The translations under genes were made by a program, and so were the position numbers. 42,877 nt of DNA from positions 1-42,877 of the forward strand of contig JAIOIK010000110.1 in assembly GCA_019912545.1 (NCBI GenBank), written 5' to 3'. Position 1 is the first letter of the stretch. Each line of letters starts with the position of its first letter. Positions 35,088-42,877 of the stretch are shown in pieces. The DNA comes from Ignavibacteria bacterium (GTDB taxonomy: Bacteria; Bacteroidota; Ignavibacteria; Tepidaquicellales; OLB5). The notes beneath the pieces were generated by a model. It worked only from the letters and a program-made list of their open reading frames with translations. It did not search any database and was not told where the DNA came from.

Positions 35088-35124
35088 TTTTATTCAATTA
35101 AAAATTAGGAATTACGAATTGTTC

Positions 35125-36354
35125 TTATACATAATCTTTTCTGTTGCGATAGGCATTCAGGATCAATCCAAGCATAATGAGATTAGAAAGCAAAAACGAA
35201 ACTCCATAGCTCATAAATGGCAATGGAATTCCAATAACAGGCATTATGCCCATGATCATTCCTAAATTAATAAGAACATGGAATGAAAAGATCGTGGCAA
35301 ACCCTATGCAGCATATGCTCAGGAACTGGTTTTTGCAAATATAGGCAATATGGATAGTCTGCCAAATCAGGACAAAGAAGAGAAGTACAACTACAATTGA
35401 TCCTGCAAAACCAAACTCCTCTCCCACCATACAGAATATAAAATCGGTCCATTGTTCAGGAATGTATTTTAATTGTGTTTGTGTACCCTGAAGGAATCCT
35501 TTGCCTGTGAGACCGCCTGAACCTATAGCGATCTTCGATTGTATTACATTATAACCTGCGCCAAGCGGATCGCTTTCGGGATCGAACATGCTCACAATTC
35601 TCCTCTGCTGATAGGGCTGCAATTTACTGTAAACCATATTAACCGAAAGTCCTGATGCAATAGTTATGCACACAATCACCGCCGAGATAAGAAGGTTACG
35701 TTTGAATACAAACATCATAGCAATGATGAATACAACAGCAGAAACAAAATACCATGTCCCCAGGTATGCACATACTGCTGTAATAGCCGGCGCTGCAATA
35801 AAGAACATTATATAGTTAGGCATCCCCGCCCAGTATAAAACGGGCAGGATGAGAACAAGAAACACAAGCGTTGTACCCATATCGGGCTGCAGCATTATGA
35901 GCGCAACAGGAAGCAGGCAAATACCTACTGCAAAGAAGAAATCTCGAGGTTTCTTAATATCTGTATCCTGGCTTTTGTTAGAAAGGAAAAATGCAAGTGC
36001 AAGAACTGTTGCAACTTTTGCAAATTCCGATGGCTGAATACCGAAACCGCCAATACTGAACCAGCTTGTTTGACCTTTAATTTTTTTTCCGAGAAATAGT
36101 ACCGCAATCAGCATCAATATTACTAATCCGTAAAACAAGTATGATGACATTGCAATGAATTTTGGGGGTGTGTACATAATGGCAATAACAATAACTATCC
36201 CAATTACTGCTGAGACAAGCTGTTTGGTAAAATTACCCGAAACAAGTTCATTACCATACGTGGCGCTGTATATAGCAACCAGCCCGAATGATATCAGGCT
36301 TAGCGCAGAGATAAATACTACGAAATTGAACCTTTCGAATAATTTTACCTGCAT
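35125..36354 (-). CDS. rodA: RodA, SEDS peptidoglycan glycosyltransferase
   Basis: 409 residues with about ten membrane helices. RodA polymerises lipid II into glycan strands during side-wall growth, working with the class B PBP encoded just upstream. SEDS signatures are visible: GLVAIYSAT in the first helix, GGFGIQPSEFAKVA around 100, QPDMGTTLV around 160, IGSGGLTGKGFLQGTQ near 280 and GIPLPFMSYG near the C-terminus. Spacing to mrdA is 9 nt, so they form one operon. Confidence 0.95.
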   Translation of the reverse strand: MQVKLFERFNFVVFISALSLISFGLVAIYSATYGNELVSGNFTKQLVSAVIGIVIVIAIMYTPPKFIAMSSYLFYGLVILMLIAVLFLGKKIKGQTSWFSIGGFGIQPSEFAKVATVLALAFFLSNKSQDTDIKKPRDFFFAVGICLLPVALIMLQPDMGTTLVFLVLILPVLYWAGMPNYIMFFIAAPAITAVCAYLGTWYFVSAVVFIIAMMFVFKRNLLISAVIVCITIASGLSVNMVYSKLQPYQQRRIVSMFDPESDPLGAGYNVIQSKIAIGSGGLTGKGFLQGTQTQLKYIPEQWTDFIFCMVGEEFGFAGSIVVVLLFFVLIWQTIHIAYICKNQFLSICCIGFATIFSFHVLINLGMIMGIMPVIGIPLPFMSYGVSFLLSNLIMLGLILNAYRNRKDYV

Positions 36355-36363
36355 ATTAATAAT

Positions 36364-38148
36364 TTAATCAGTGTGACCCGAAATTTCTTTGACGTCAGAT
36401 TCATCATTTACACCAAAAAGATATTTCAAAATTATGCGCTGTGCTATAGGAGCAGCAACGGTTGCCCCGAAACCTGCATTTTCAACCATTACGCAAACTG
36501 CAATTTTCGGATTATCAGATGGCGCATATGCAATGAACCATGAGTGATCCCTTCCGTGCGGATTCTGTGCTGTGCCTGTTTTGCCCGAAATAGATACCTC
36601 AGATGTTCGTACACCGCGTGCGGTACCATTCCCGTTTACAACAAGATACATGCCTTTTTGAACCAGCCCAAAATATTCTTTGTTTACCGGTAACTCTGTT
36701 CTTTTGTAATTAACTGGAGTAAGCTCGCCAGTATTAGGATTCTTTAGGAATCTAACCAGGTGAGGCTGGAAGAAAGTACCTGAATTTGCAAGAATTGATG
36801 TATATACAGCCATTTGAAGAGGTGAAACTCCAAGCTCTCCCTGCCCTATGCCAAGGCTTACTACATAGCCCTGAGTCCATCCTTTAGGCCCGTAAACCTT
36901 ATTGTAGTACTCTGTTGATGGAAGCAGTCCTTTGGTCTCTTCCGGAATATCGATTCCTGTCTTGTTCCCAAAACTGAACATTCTTCCATATTTTGTCCAG
37001 TTATCAAGCCCGATTTTCAGAACAAGTTTGTAATAGAATACATTTGATGAATGTTCAATCGAAGTTGGGATAGTGATCGAACCAAACGCCCCGTGATCTT
37101 TGAACACTTTATCACCAAACCTGAAGCTTCCTTCGCACGGAATTGTGGAATTTGGCTTCAAAATCCCTTCCTGGAGCGATGCAATTGCAGATACCATTTT
37201 GTATGTTGAGCCGGGCGGATATCTTGTCTGTGTAGCCCTGTTGAACAGCGGTTTATCAGGATCAGTATTTAAGGAATTCCATATTTCAGGAGATAACTTC
37301 CCGCTGAAATAATTCAGGTCATAATCAGGTTTGCTAACCATGCATATCACTTCTCCATTAGTCGGATCAATAGCAACAATTCCTCCAGTTCTGCCTTTAA
37401 GCAAATTCTCAGCATACTTCTGCACTTCTGCATCTATGCTTAAGACAAGATCATAACCGCTTACAGCCTTAACATCATTATTGCCGTCATTAAGCGGGCC
37501 AACTTCCCTGCCCTTTGAATCCTGCAGAATGAATTCATAACCTTTTTCGCCGCGGAGATAATTCTCGTATCCGGCTTCTAGCCCTGTTGTGCCGATAAGA
37601 TCGCCCTGTTTATAATAATCGTTCTGCTGCTTTTTTAGTGAACCCTGGGATATCTCTTTTGTATATCCGATCAGATGTGAGCCGCGGAAATCGGTCGGGT
37701 AAAGCCTGATAGGGTCAATGCTGTAATCAATTCCTTTCAGCAATTCACGGTTCTCTTCGATGAAAGAGATCACTCTGAAATCAACATCACGCATTATCCT
37801 GGTTGGAATAAACCGGTTAGTACCCTCTATCTTCTTCAGTTCTTCGCGCAGATATTGTTCATCTATTCCAAGCAGGCTGCAAATGGTTGGCATCCTGGTT
37901 GTATCAAACTCTTTCTTAGTAACTGTTACACTGTATGACGGTTTATTATCTACAAGCAGCCTTCCGTTCCGGTCAAAGAACAGACCTCTGGCAGGTGTGG
38001 TAACAATAGTTTTAACGGAATTACGCTCTGCATCTTTATCAAATTTATCGGGGTTGATAAGCTGCAATTGCACAAGCCTGCCGGCTATTATAAAGCAAAT
38101 AGCGAACGAAAATATATAATAGAAATTTTTTCTTTTGCTTAGATCCAT
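36364..38148 (-). CDS. mrdA: Penicillin-binding protein 2 (class B transpeptidase)
   Basis: 594 residues. It crosslinks peptidoglycan during cell elongation as the partner of RodA. An N-terminal membrane anchor (about 10-30) precedes the pedestal domain (ARGLFFDRNGRLLVDNKPSY). The transpeptidase motifs are complete: STYK with Ser314, SSN at 367-369 and KTG with Lys523. It begins 3 nt after mreD and ends 9 nt before rodA. Typical length. Confidence 0.95.
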   Translation of the reverse strand: MDLSKRKNFYYIFSFAICFIIAGRLVQLQLINPDKFDKDAERNSVKTIVTTPARGLFFDRNGRLLVDNKPSYSVTVTKKEFDTTRMPTICSLLGIDEQYLREELKKIEGTNRFIPTRIMRDVDFRVISFIEENRELLKGIDYSIDPIRLYPTDFRGSHLIGYTKEISQGSLKKQQNDYYKQGDLIGTTGLEAGYENYLRGEKGYEFILQDSKGREVGPLNDGNNDVKAVSGYDLVLSIDAEVQKYAENLLKGRTGGIVAIDPTNGEVICMVSKPDYDLNYFSGKLSPEIWNSLNTDPDKPLFNRATQTRYPPGSTYKMVSAIASLQEGILKPNSTIPCEGSFRFGDKVFKDHGAFGSITIPTSIEHSSNVFYYKLVLKIGLDNWTKYGRMFSFGNKTGIDIPEETKGLLPSTEYYNKVYGPKGWTQGYVVSLGIGQGELGVSPLQMAVYTSILANSGTFFQPHLVRFLKNPNTGELTPVNYKRTELPVNKEYFGLVQKGMYLVVNGNGTARGVRTSEVSISGKTGTAQNPHGRDHSWFIAYAPSDNPKIAVCVMVENAGFGATVAAPIAQRIILKYLFGVNDESDVKEISGHTD

Positions 38149-38151
38149 TTT

Positions 38152-38646
38152 TTACCTTGAAAACCTCCTTCGTTTTGAAAACAGTACAGGGAATATACTG
38201 AATAATGCTGTATAAACAGTAGTCGGAATAACATAACGCAGCAGTATATCAGCGAATTGCAGATTAGACCCCTGAAAATAGATCAGGTAATATATAAAAT
38301 TGTTGACTAGTGAACAGAAGGAGACAATGAGTATAAAAGCATAGCTTCCAAGATACCGCTCCATTTTTGTTTGGTTGTGAAAAAATCCGGATAAGAACCC
38401 TGCAATTGATTTAGATAGCGCCATTAATCCAAGAAAAGAGAAGCTGAAAATATCTATGACCAGCCCAGAGATAAATCCTCCGACACTTCCTGTGATCTTT
38501 CCCCTTTTTATGCCGATATACACTACACCAATTAGAACAATATCTGGGGTAATATTGTAATCTGTAACATCAATAAGCTCTATAAAAGTTTTCTGCATTA
38601 TTATGAGTGCAAACATAATCCCGGCATATTTAAGATATTCGATCAT
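38152..38646 (-). CDS. mreD: MreD, rod shape-determining membrane protein
   Basis: 164 residues, almost entirely hydrophobic with about five helices. A GGFISGLVIDIFSFSFLGL segment matches the MreD signature region. It is an elongasome membrane component between MreC and PBP2. It lies 5 nt after mreC and 3 nt before mrdA. Identification relies on context plus this motif, since the family is poorly conserved. Confidence 0.88.
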   Translation of the reverse strand: MIEYLKYAGIMFALIIMQKTFIELIDVTDYNITPDIVLIGVVYIGIKRGKITGSVGGFISGLVIDIFSFSFLGLMALSKSIAGFLSGFFHNQTKMERYLGSYAFILIVSFCSLVNNFIYYLIYFQGSNLQFADILLRYVIPTTVYTALFSIFPVLFSKRRRFSR

Positions 38647-38651
38647 ATATG

Positions 38652-39485
38652 CTACTTCGACTTTTCGTTAAATTTCTTCTCAAGGTTTTTACGGTCATCA
38701 TCAGAAAGATACTTCAGCACAAATACTTCTTCAAGTGTCTGGAAATTTACGAAACACTCAAGCTCGATATTCTTGAACAGATTATCAAGAGTCCCGTCAG
38801 TGGTTACATAACCGATCGGGATCCCCGCCGGAAAAGAATTGCTGTACTCTGAAGTAATTATAATATCACCGATTATCACATCAGAGCTTTTTGAAACATT
38901 TTTCATTCTTATCTTGCCTTCGCCATCCCACGAAATAATGCCGTCAACCCTGCTTCTCTGGTCTTTAGCGCTGACCTTCAGATCTTTATTCAGCAGTATC
39001 TGGGCAATACTGTATGAAGCGCTTGTTGCAACTATTTTCCCGACAAGTCCCTTATCAGTTATAACAGGCATCCCAATTTTTACCGAATCATTCTCGCCAA
39101 TATTAATAGTAATATTATTCCTTGTCTGGATAAGTGACTTGCCAACAATCTTACCCGTCACAACCGCATAATTCGTCCGCTGCCTGAACTCAAGCATCTG
39201 GTTGATACGCATATTTTCGAGCTTGGCTTCTTTAAGCAAGCTGAGCTCGTTTGATAAATTGATATTAGTTTCACGAAGGGTTTTGTTTTCGCGTTCAAGC
39301 TCAAACACATTTGGTATGATAGAAAATCCGCTTTGAACCACTCCAATTACATTCACAGCTATCACGCGGATAAACCGGATCTGCACATTGTCGTTTTGGA
39401 AGATCAATATAAGACTAATAAGTATAAGAGCGGAAAATATTAAGTATTCTTTAAGATTCCCTAAATATGAAAGTAGAGTCTTCAT
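38652..39485 (-). CDS. mreC: MreC, rod shape-determining protein
   Basis: 277 residues. One N-terminal membrane helix (about 10-30) is followed by a coiled coil (about 65-95, ERENKTLRETNINLSNELSL) and the beta-barrel domain with GKIVGKSLIQTRN, GMPVITDKGLVGKI and a GIPIGYV segment. MreC sits in the periplasm and activates PBP2-RodA. The order is mreB-mreC-mreD, with 79 nt after mreB. Confidence 0.93.
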   Translation of the reverse strand: MKTLLSYLGNLKEYLIFSALILISLILIFQNDNVQIRFIRVIAVNVIGVVQSGFSIIPNVFELERENKTLRETNINLSNELSLLKEAKLENMRINQMLEFRQRTNYAVVTGKIVGKSLIQTRNNITINIGENDSVKIGMPVITDKGLVGKIVATSASYSIAQILLNKDLKVSAKDQRSRVDGIISWDGEGKIRMKNVSKSSDVIIGDIIITSEYSNSFPAGIPIGYVTTDGTLDNLFKNIELECFVNFQTLEEVFVLKYLSDDDRKNLEKKFNEKSK

Positions 39486-39564
39486 CTGGCAAAAATGAAA
39501 TGAGCTTTAGAAAGAAAGAATTTAGAAAATCGGCAAACATTAAAGGGGAAATAATCTCTTAAAA

Positions 39565-40590
39565 TCAATACTTTTTGCTTCTAATCAGCACTTTCGAGTA
39601 TTTTTGCAGGTCTTCCAGTACTCTGCCGGCGCCTCTTACAACAGCAGTTAGCGGGTCTTCAGCAACGTGGACGGGCAGGTTTGTTTCAAGCCTTATGCGT
39701 TCATCTAGTCCTTTAATTAACGCGCCCCCGCCGCTAAGCATTATGCCTCTATCAAGAATATCAGAAGCAAGCTCGGGCTGAGTGTTTTCAAGTGCAACTT
39801 TAATTGCTCTTATCATCTGGTTAACAGGATCACTTAATGCTTCTCGAATTTCAATTGAGCTGACTTCTGTCATTTTAGGAAGTCCCGAAACAAGATCGCG
39901 TCCTTTAACTTCAATGATCACTTCTTCCTTAAGGGGCATAACAGAACCAACCTGGCATTTTATTTCTTCGGCAGTTCTTTCGCCGATTAGTATATTATAA
40001 TTCTTTCTGAAGTATTCTACAATTGCAATATTAAGTTCATCACCCGCTACACGAATTGATGCGCCGTTTGCAATTCCCGAAAGGGATATGATCGCAATCT
40101 CAGTTGTTCCGCCGCCGATATCAATTATCATGTTACCAACAGGTGAAGAAACATCTAGTCCAACACCAATTGCCGCAGCCATCGGTTCTGCAAGAAGGTA
40201 AACTTCTTTTGCTCCTGCATGCTCGGCAGAATCTCTAACCGCGCGTTTTTCAACTTCAGTGATCCCGCTTGGAACGCAGATCACAACCCGTGAACTGGGG
40301 AAAATGCTTGAATGTACTCTTTTGATGAAAGCGCGGAGCATTCCTTCAGCGATCTCAAAATCGGCAATAACGCCATCACCCATCGGGCGAATGGTTTTAA
40401 TGCCTTTGTGGGTCTTTTCATGCATTTGTTTTGCTTCGTGTCCGACTGCGATTATCTTTTTAGTCGTCTCATCGAACGCTACTATCGAAGGCTCGTTTAA
40501 TATTATTCCTTTACCTTTGATGTAAATAAGAGTATTTGCAGTTCCCAAATCGATCGCAATATCTGCTGACAAAAATCCGAATAATGCCAT
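39565..40590 (-). CDS. mreB: MreB, bacterial actin homolog
   Basis: 341 residues, the usual length. It is an ATP-binding cytoskeletal filament that positions the cell elongation machinery. Actin-fold motifs: DLGTANTLIYIKG (phosphate 1), DIGGGTTEIAIISL (phosphate 2), LSGGGALIKGLDE (adenosine). It is the first gene of the operon. A minus-strand TATATTTG at 40656-40663 lies about 65 nt upstream of the ATG. Confidence 0.97.
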   Translation of the reverse strand: MALFGFLSADIAIDLGTANTLIYIKGKGIILNEPSIVAFDETTKKIIAVGHEAKQMHEKTHKGIKTIRPMGDGVIADFEIAEGMLRAFIKRVHSSIFPSSRVVICVPSGITEVEKRAVRDSAEHAGAKEVYLLAEPMAAAIGVGLDVSSPVGNMIIDIGGGTTEIAIISLSGIANGASIRVAGDELNIAIVEYFRKNYNILIGERTAEEIKCQVGSVMPLKEEVIIEVKGRDLVSGLPKMTEVSSIEIREALSDPVNQMIRAIKVALENTQPELASDILDRGIMLSGGGALIKGLDERIRLETNLPVHVAEDPLTAVVRGAGRVLEDLQKYSKVLIRSKKY

Positions 40591-40655
40591 TTAAAAATTT
40601 ATTCCTATGGTCTATAATTTATATTAATCTATGTGAAAAACGTAAAACTAATCTG

Positions 40656-40663
40656 CAAATATA
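40656..40663 (-). promoter_or_regulatory. Likely -7 element of the mreB operon
   Basis: A perfect TATATTTG on the minus strand gives a leader of about 58 nt. No TTG lies at the usual 23-24 nt upstream, so the -33 part is weak. Confidence 0.5.
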
Positions 40664-40956
40664 AGGTTTAATTTCATTAATTTAAGTGAAATTTTTAATC
40701 CTTTTTTGAGAATTTCTGTTTTTTTTGAAACAGTGCCCACTGAGAAAGCTATATGATAAGGCAATTTTGCAGAGCAATACAAATGGCTTACTAAAGCCAA
40801 GGATTTGGCAGAATTTAGGAGTTTAGTTGCCTCAACTAGTTGCGCAGTAATAGAATCTAACACATATAGTATTGACATGCAGAACTTATTGTATTAATTT
40901 AGAGAACTTAAATCATATTGATAAGGCATTAGGATCTTCTTCAATCAACTGGGACC

Positions 40957-40981
40957 CTTGTGTCTGCCTGTCGCAGACAGG
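40957..40981. repeat. CTTGT-led palindrome (copy 3) with two competing stems
   Basis: CTTGT, then overlapping perfect hairpins GTCTGC / GCAGAC (40962-40978) and CCTGTC-GCA-GACAGG (40967-40981). The layout resembles the elements at 18433 and 18526. Confidence 0.6.
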
Positions 40982-41107
40982 TGTGATAATAAACATGATA
41001 CCGATAGCTGATTACAAATCCCAAAACTTTGTAATATATGCTTAAAAATAAGCAAAACTCCAAGCCCTCCGGAATTCTGAATTTCATTCCATTCTATTTT
41101 CTAATTT

Positions 41108-41146
41108 TAACTTTGCATGTATTGTGTTATTCAATGCATGCAAAGT
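41108..41146 (+). promoter_or_regulatory. 15-bp inverted repeat over a TAnnTTTG element
   Basis: TAACTTTG at 41108-41115 overlaps the left arm ACTTTGCATGTATTG (41110-41124); the right arm CAATGCATGCAAAGT (41132-41146) matches 14 of 15 positions across a 7-nt loop. It lies 46 nt before the start codon. It could be an operator covering the promoter or a leader hairpin. No T-run follows, so a terminator is unlikely. No TTG is present at the usual distance. Confidence 0.55.
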
Positions 41147-41192
41147 GTTATTCTATTGCCATAACTAATAGAAATAAACTGATATATACTAT

Positions 41193-42767
41193 ATGAAAAA
41201 GATTATCTTCATACTATTTATTGCTCATTGTACATTGCAAATTGCAGACGCCCAAAACCCGACACAGGAATGGGTGAGGAGATATGGAGGTATTGATGGA
41301 CAAAATGACGGCGCCATGAAAGTTGTATTAGATGGACTGGGAAATGTCTTTGTGGGAGGACTGATTGTTTCTAATATTGAAAAGTCAAATATTACTGTGA
41401 TTAAATACAATGTTTCAGGAGCACAACAATGGGTTGCAACGTGGAATAGCCCGGAGAATTATTATGATCATTTCGGTGATATGGTGGTTGACAGCATCGG
41501 GAATGTGTACATTACAGGTTACACAGGCCCTGACTTTGGCCCTGCTGATTGTATCACTATTAAATTCAATAGCAGTGGTGCATTTCAGTGGGTAAAATAT
41601 TACAATTTTAATGGCGGTTCAGATGCTGGTGACGCTCTTATTCTTGATAGAAACGGTAACTTAATATTGACAGGTAATAGCAGTCAGGCAACTTTCACAA
41701 TTAAGTATGATACAAACGGCGACTCAATCTGGGTTAAAAGATATTTTCTGGCAAATAATAATTGCGCTACTTTTTCAATAGGAATTGATGACAGTAATAA
41801 TGTTTATACAAGCGGAATTAAAAGGCAAATCTCACCATTTAACGAAGACTATCTCTTGATCAAATATAACAGCAGCGGCGCAGAGCAATGGGTAAGAAAT
41901 TATGGCGAAAGCATAGAGGATGTATTCAGAAAGCATGCTGTTGATAACGCCGGCAATAGTTATTTAACAGGTTATAGTTTTAACGGTTCAAATAGTGATT
42001 ACCTAACAGTTAGATATAGTTCTTCCGGTGTTTTCCAGTGGTCCAGAAGATATAATGGTACAAGTTCTGATGAACCGCAAGATATAGTAACAGACAACCT
42101 GGGTAATAGTTATGTTACAGGAAGCAGCAGCGGAGCCGGACAGGTACTGGATTATTTGACAATCAAATACAACGGCTTAGGTGACTCATTGTGGGTAAGA
42201 AGATATTCAAACACCGGAGTTTATAATGATGAGGCTTATAGTATCACACTTGACAGTCTGAACAATGTTTATATAACAGGTAGAAGCGAGATTTCTAATG
42301 GTTTTGATTTTGCAACATTAAAATATTCAAACTTGGGTGTTCAAATGTGGGTAGCTCGTTACCCTGGTGCAGCCAGCAGCCTGGAAGTGAGGGGAAATAT
42401 GGTATATGTTACAGGCTCGAACTCAGACTCAGGTTCATCCGATTTCTTAACAATAAAATATTCTCAGGCTGTTGGGGTATATTCAAATTCAGATATTCTG
42501 CCGCGAGGTTATTCGCTTTACCAGAATTATCCCAATCCATACAACCCCTATACGAAAATTGAATTTGCCATACCTTTAAGAAGTCATGTTAAAATTACAG
42601 TTTATGGCATAACAGGAAAGGAAATTATTGAATTATTTGATAAAGATCTTGAAGTCGGACATTATGGAATTGATTTTGATGGAACTGCTTTAAGTTCAGG
42701 AATTTATTTTTATTCCTTAGTAACCGAAGATTTTAAAGAAACTAAAAAAATGCTGCTAATTAAATAG
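41193..42767 (+). CDS. T9SS surface protein with SBBP beta-propeller repeats
   Basis: 524 residues, signal peptide ending IADAQ. SBBP-type repeats of about 52 residues run from about 25 to 420, each with a core like DSIGNVYITGYT, then YLTIKYNSSGAEQWVRNYG; seven or eight copies can be counted, consistent with a propeller. The type A sorting domain begins YQNYPNPYNPYTKIEF and ends KKMLLIK. It differs in repeat type from the Ycf48-like propellers at 19-24 kb. An exported, surface-attached scaffold is likely; ligand unknown. Confidence 0.86.
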   Translation: MKKIIFILFIAHCTLQIADAQNPTQEWVRRYGGIDGQNDGAMKVVLDGLGNVFVGGLIVSNIEKSNITVIKYNVSGAQQWVATWNSPENYYDHFGDMVVDSIGNVYITGYTGPDFGPADCITIKFNSSGAFQWVKYYNFNGGSDAGDALILDRNGNLILTGNSSQATFTIKYDTNGDSIWVKRYFLANNNCATFSIGIDDSNNVYTSGIKRQISPFNEDYLLIKYNSSGAEQWVRNYGESIEDVFRKHAVDNAGNSYLTGYSFNGSNSDYLTVRYSSSGVFQWSRRYNGTSSDEPQDIVTDNLGNSYVTGSSSGAGQVLDYLTIKYNGLGDSLWVRRYSNTGVYNDEAYSITLDSLNNVYITGRSEISNGFDFATLKYSNLGVQMWVARYPGAASSLEVRGNMVYVTGSNSDSGSSDFLTIKYSQAVGVYSNSDILPRGYSLYQNYPNPYNPYTKIEFAIPLRSHVKITVYGITGKEIIELFDKDLEVGHYGIDFDGTALSSGIYFYSLVTEDFKETKKMLLIK

Positions 42768-42826
42768 TGACATTTGTCCCCTCAAAAAGTCAGTTTTAAT
42801 AATTAAATTGACAACAAGGAGGGAAC

Positions 42827-42877
42827 ATGAATAATTATTTAGATCGTCAACAGCACAAAACCTCAGAGGGTGAGTTC
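42827..42877 (+). CDS. Start of an unrecognised gene (3' end outside window)
   Basis: ATG at 42827 preceded by a strong Shine-Dalgarno (AAGGAGGGAAC), open to the window end. The visible 17 residues are hydrophilic (MNNYLDRQQHKTSEGEF) with no signal peptide. It is 59 nt after the SBBP-repeat gene with no terminator between, so they may be cotranscribed. Too short to identify. Confidence 0.6.
   Translation, partial: MNNYLDRQQHKTSEGEF

Larger units (their letters stand above)
40591..41192. other. 602-bp divergent intergenic region between mreB and the SBBP-repeat gene
   Basis: It holds the mreB -7 element, a CTTGT-led palindrome, a plus-strand TAACTTTG and a long inverted repeat. A 76-codon minus-strand frame at 40648-40878 is unconvincing. 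Confidence 0.65.

Noticed and set aside
40648-40878. 76-codon minus-strand frame upstream of mreB
   Set aside because: Its last codons form the mreB -7 element and no family is recognised; BLASTP could rescue it.

Overview
The window looks like a chromosomal segment from an Ignavibacteria-type bacterium (Chlorobi/Ignavibacteria branch of the Bacteroidota superphylum). Three things support this. Nine predicted secreted proteins end in type IX secretion (T9SS) C-terminal sorting domains, eight of them with an NYPNP-type signature. Several intergenic regions carry a TTG / TAnnTTTG promoter pair, the form known from Bacteroides and Flavobacterium. The cell-shape genes occur in the order mreB-mreC-mreD-mrdA-rodA. 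The taxon is inferred from these features, not from a marker gene.

Region 1 (1-10.5 kb, + strand) is one compact transcription unit: the end of an unrecognised protein, a GT4 glycosyltransferase, a WecG/TagA-family glycosyltransferase, a very large C25 (gingipain/PorU-type) cysteine peptidase, a beta-propeller plus Fn3-like surface protein, and a SAM methyltransferase. The peptidase start overlaps the WecG/TagA stop by 4 bp. This couples glycan assembly to a T9SS sortase-like protein, which fits the known T9SS step in which PorU removes the sorting domain and links cargo to anionic LPS. The peptidase also appears to contain an ILEI/FAM3-like module.

Region 2 (10.5-28 kb, + strand) is an array of single-gene surface-protein units, each with its own promoter and often a terminator: one 2,320-residue beta-helix protein, three Ycf48/BNR-type propellers, and a tandem pair of paralogous NWT-type proteins. 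The non-coding DNA is rich in palindromic repeats. The giant gene is flanked by two partial copies of one mosaic repeat, and a TACCGT-N4-ACGGTA inverted repeat recurs about every 1.9 kb.

Region 3 (28-34.3 kb) holds a small unannotated membrane protein, an Omp85/BamA-like outer-membrane assembly protein, a hicB-hicA toxin-antitoxin pair, a DUF2851 gene on the opposite strand, and an AT-rich type II restriction-modification pair (an M.PvuII-like methyltransferase and an HNH nuclease).

Region 4 (34.3-40.7 kb, - strand) is the core elongasome operon mreB-mreC-mreD-mrdA-rodA, followed by pyrF. Region 5 (41-42.9 kb, + strand) has one more T9SS surface protein, with SBBP repeats, behind a striking 15-bp inverted repeat, and then the start of another gene that runs off the window.
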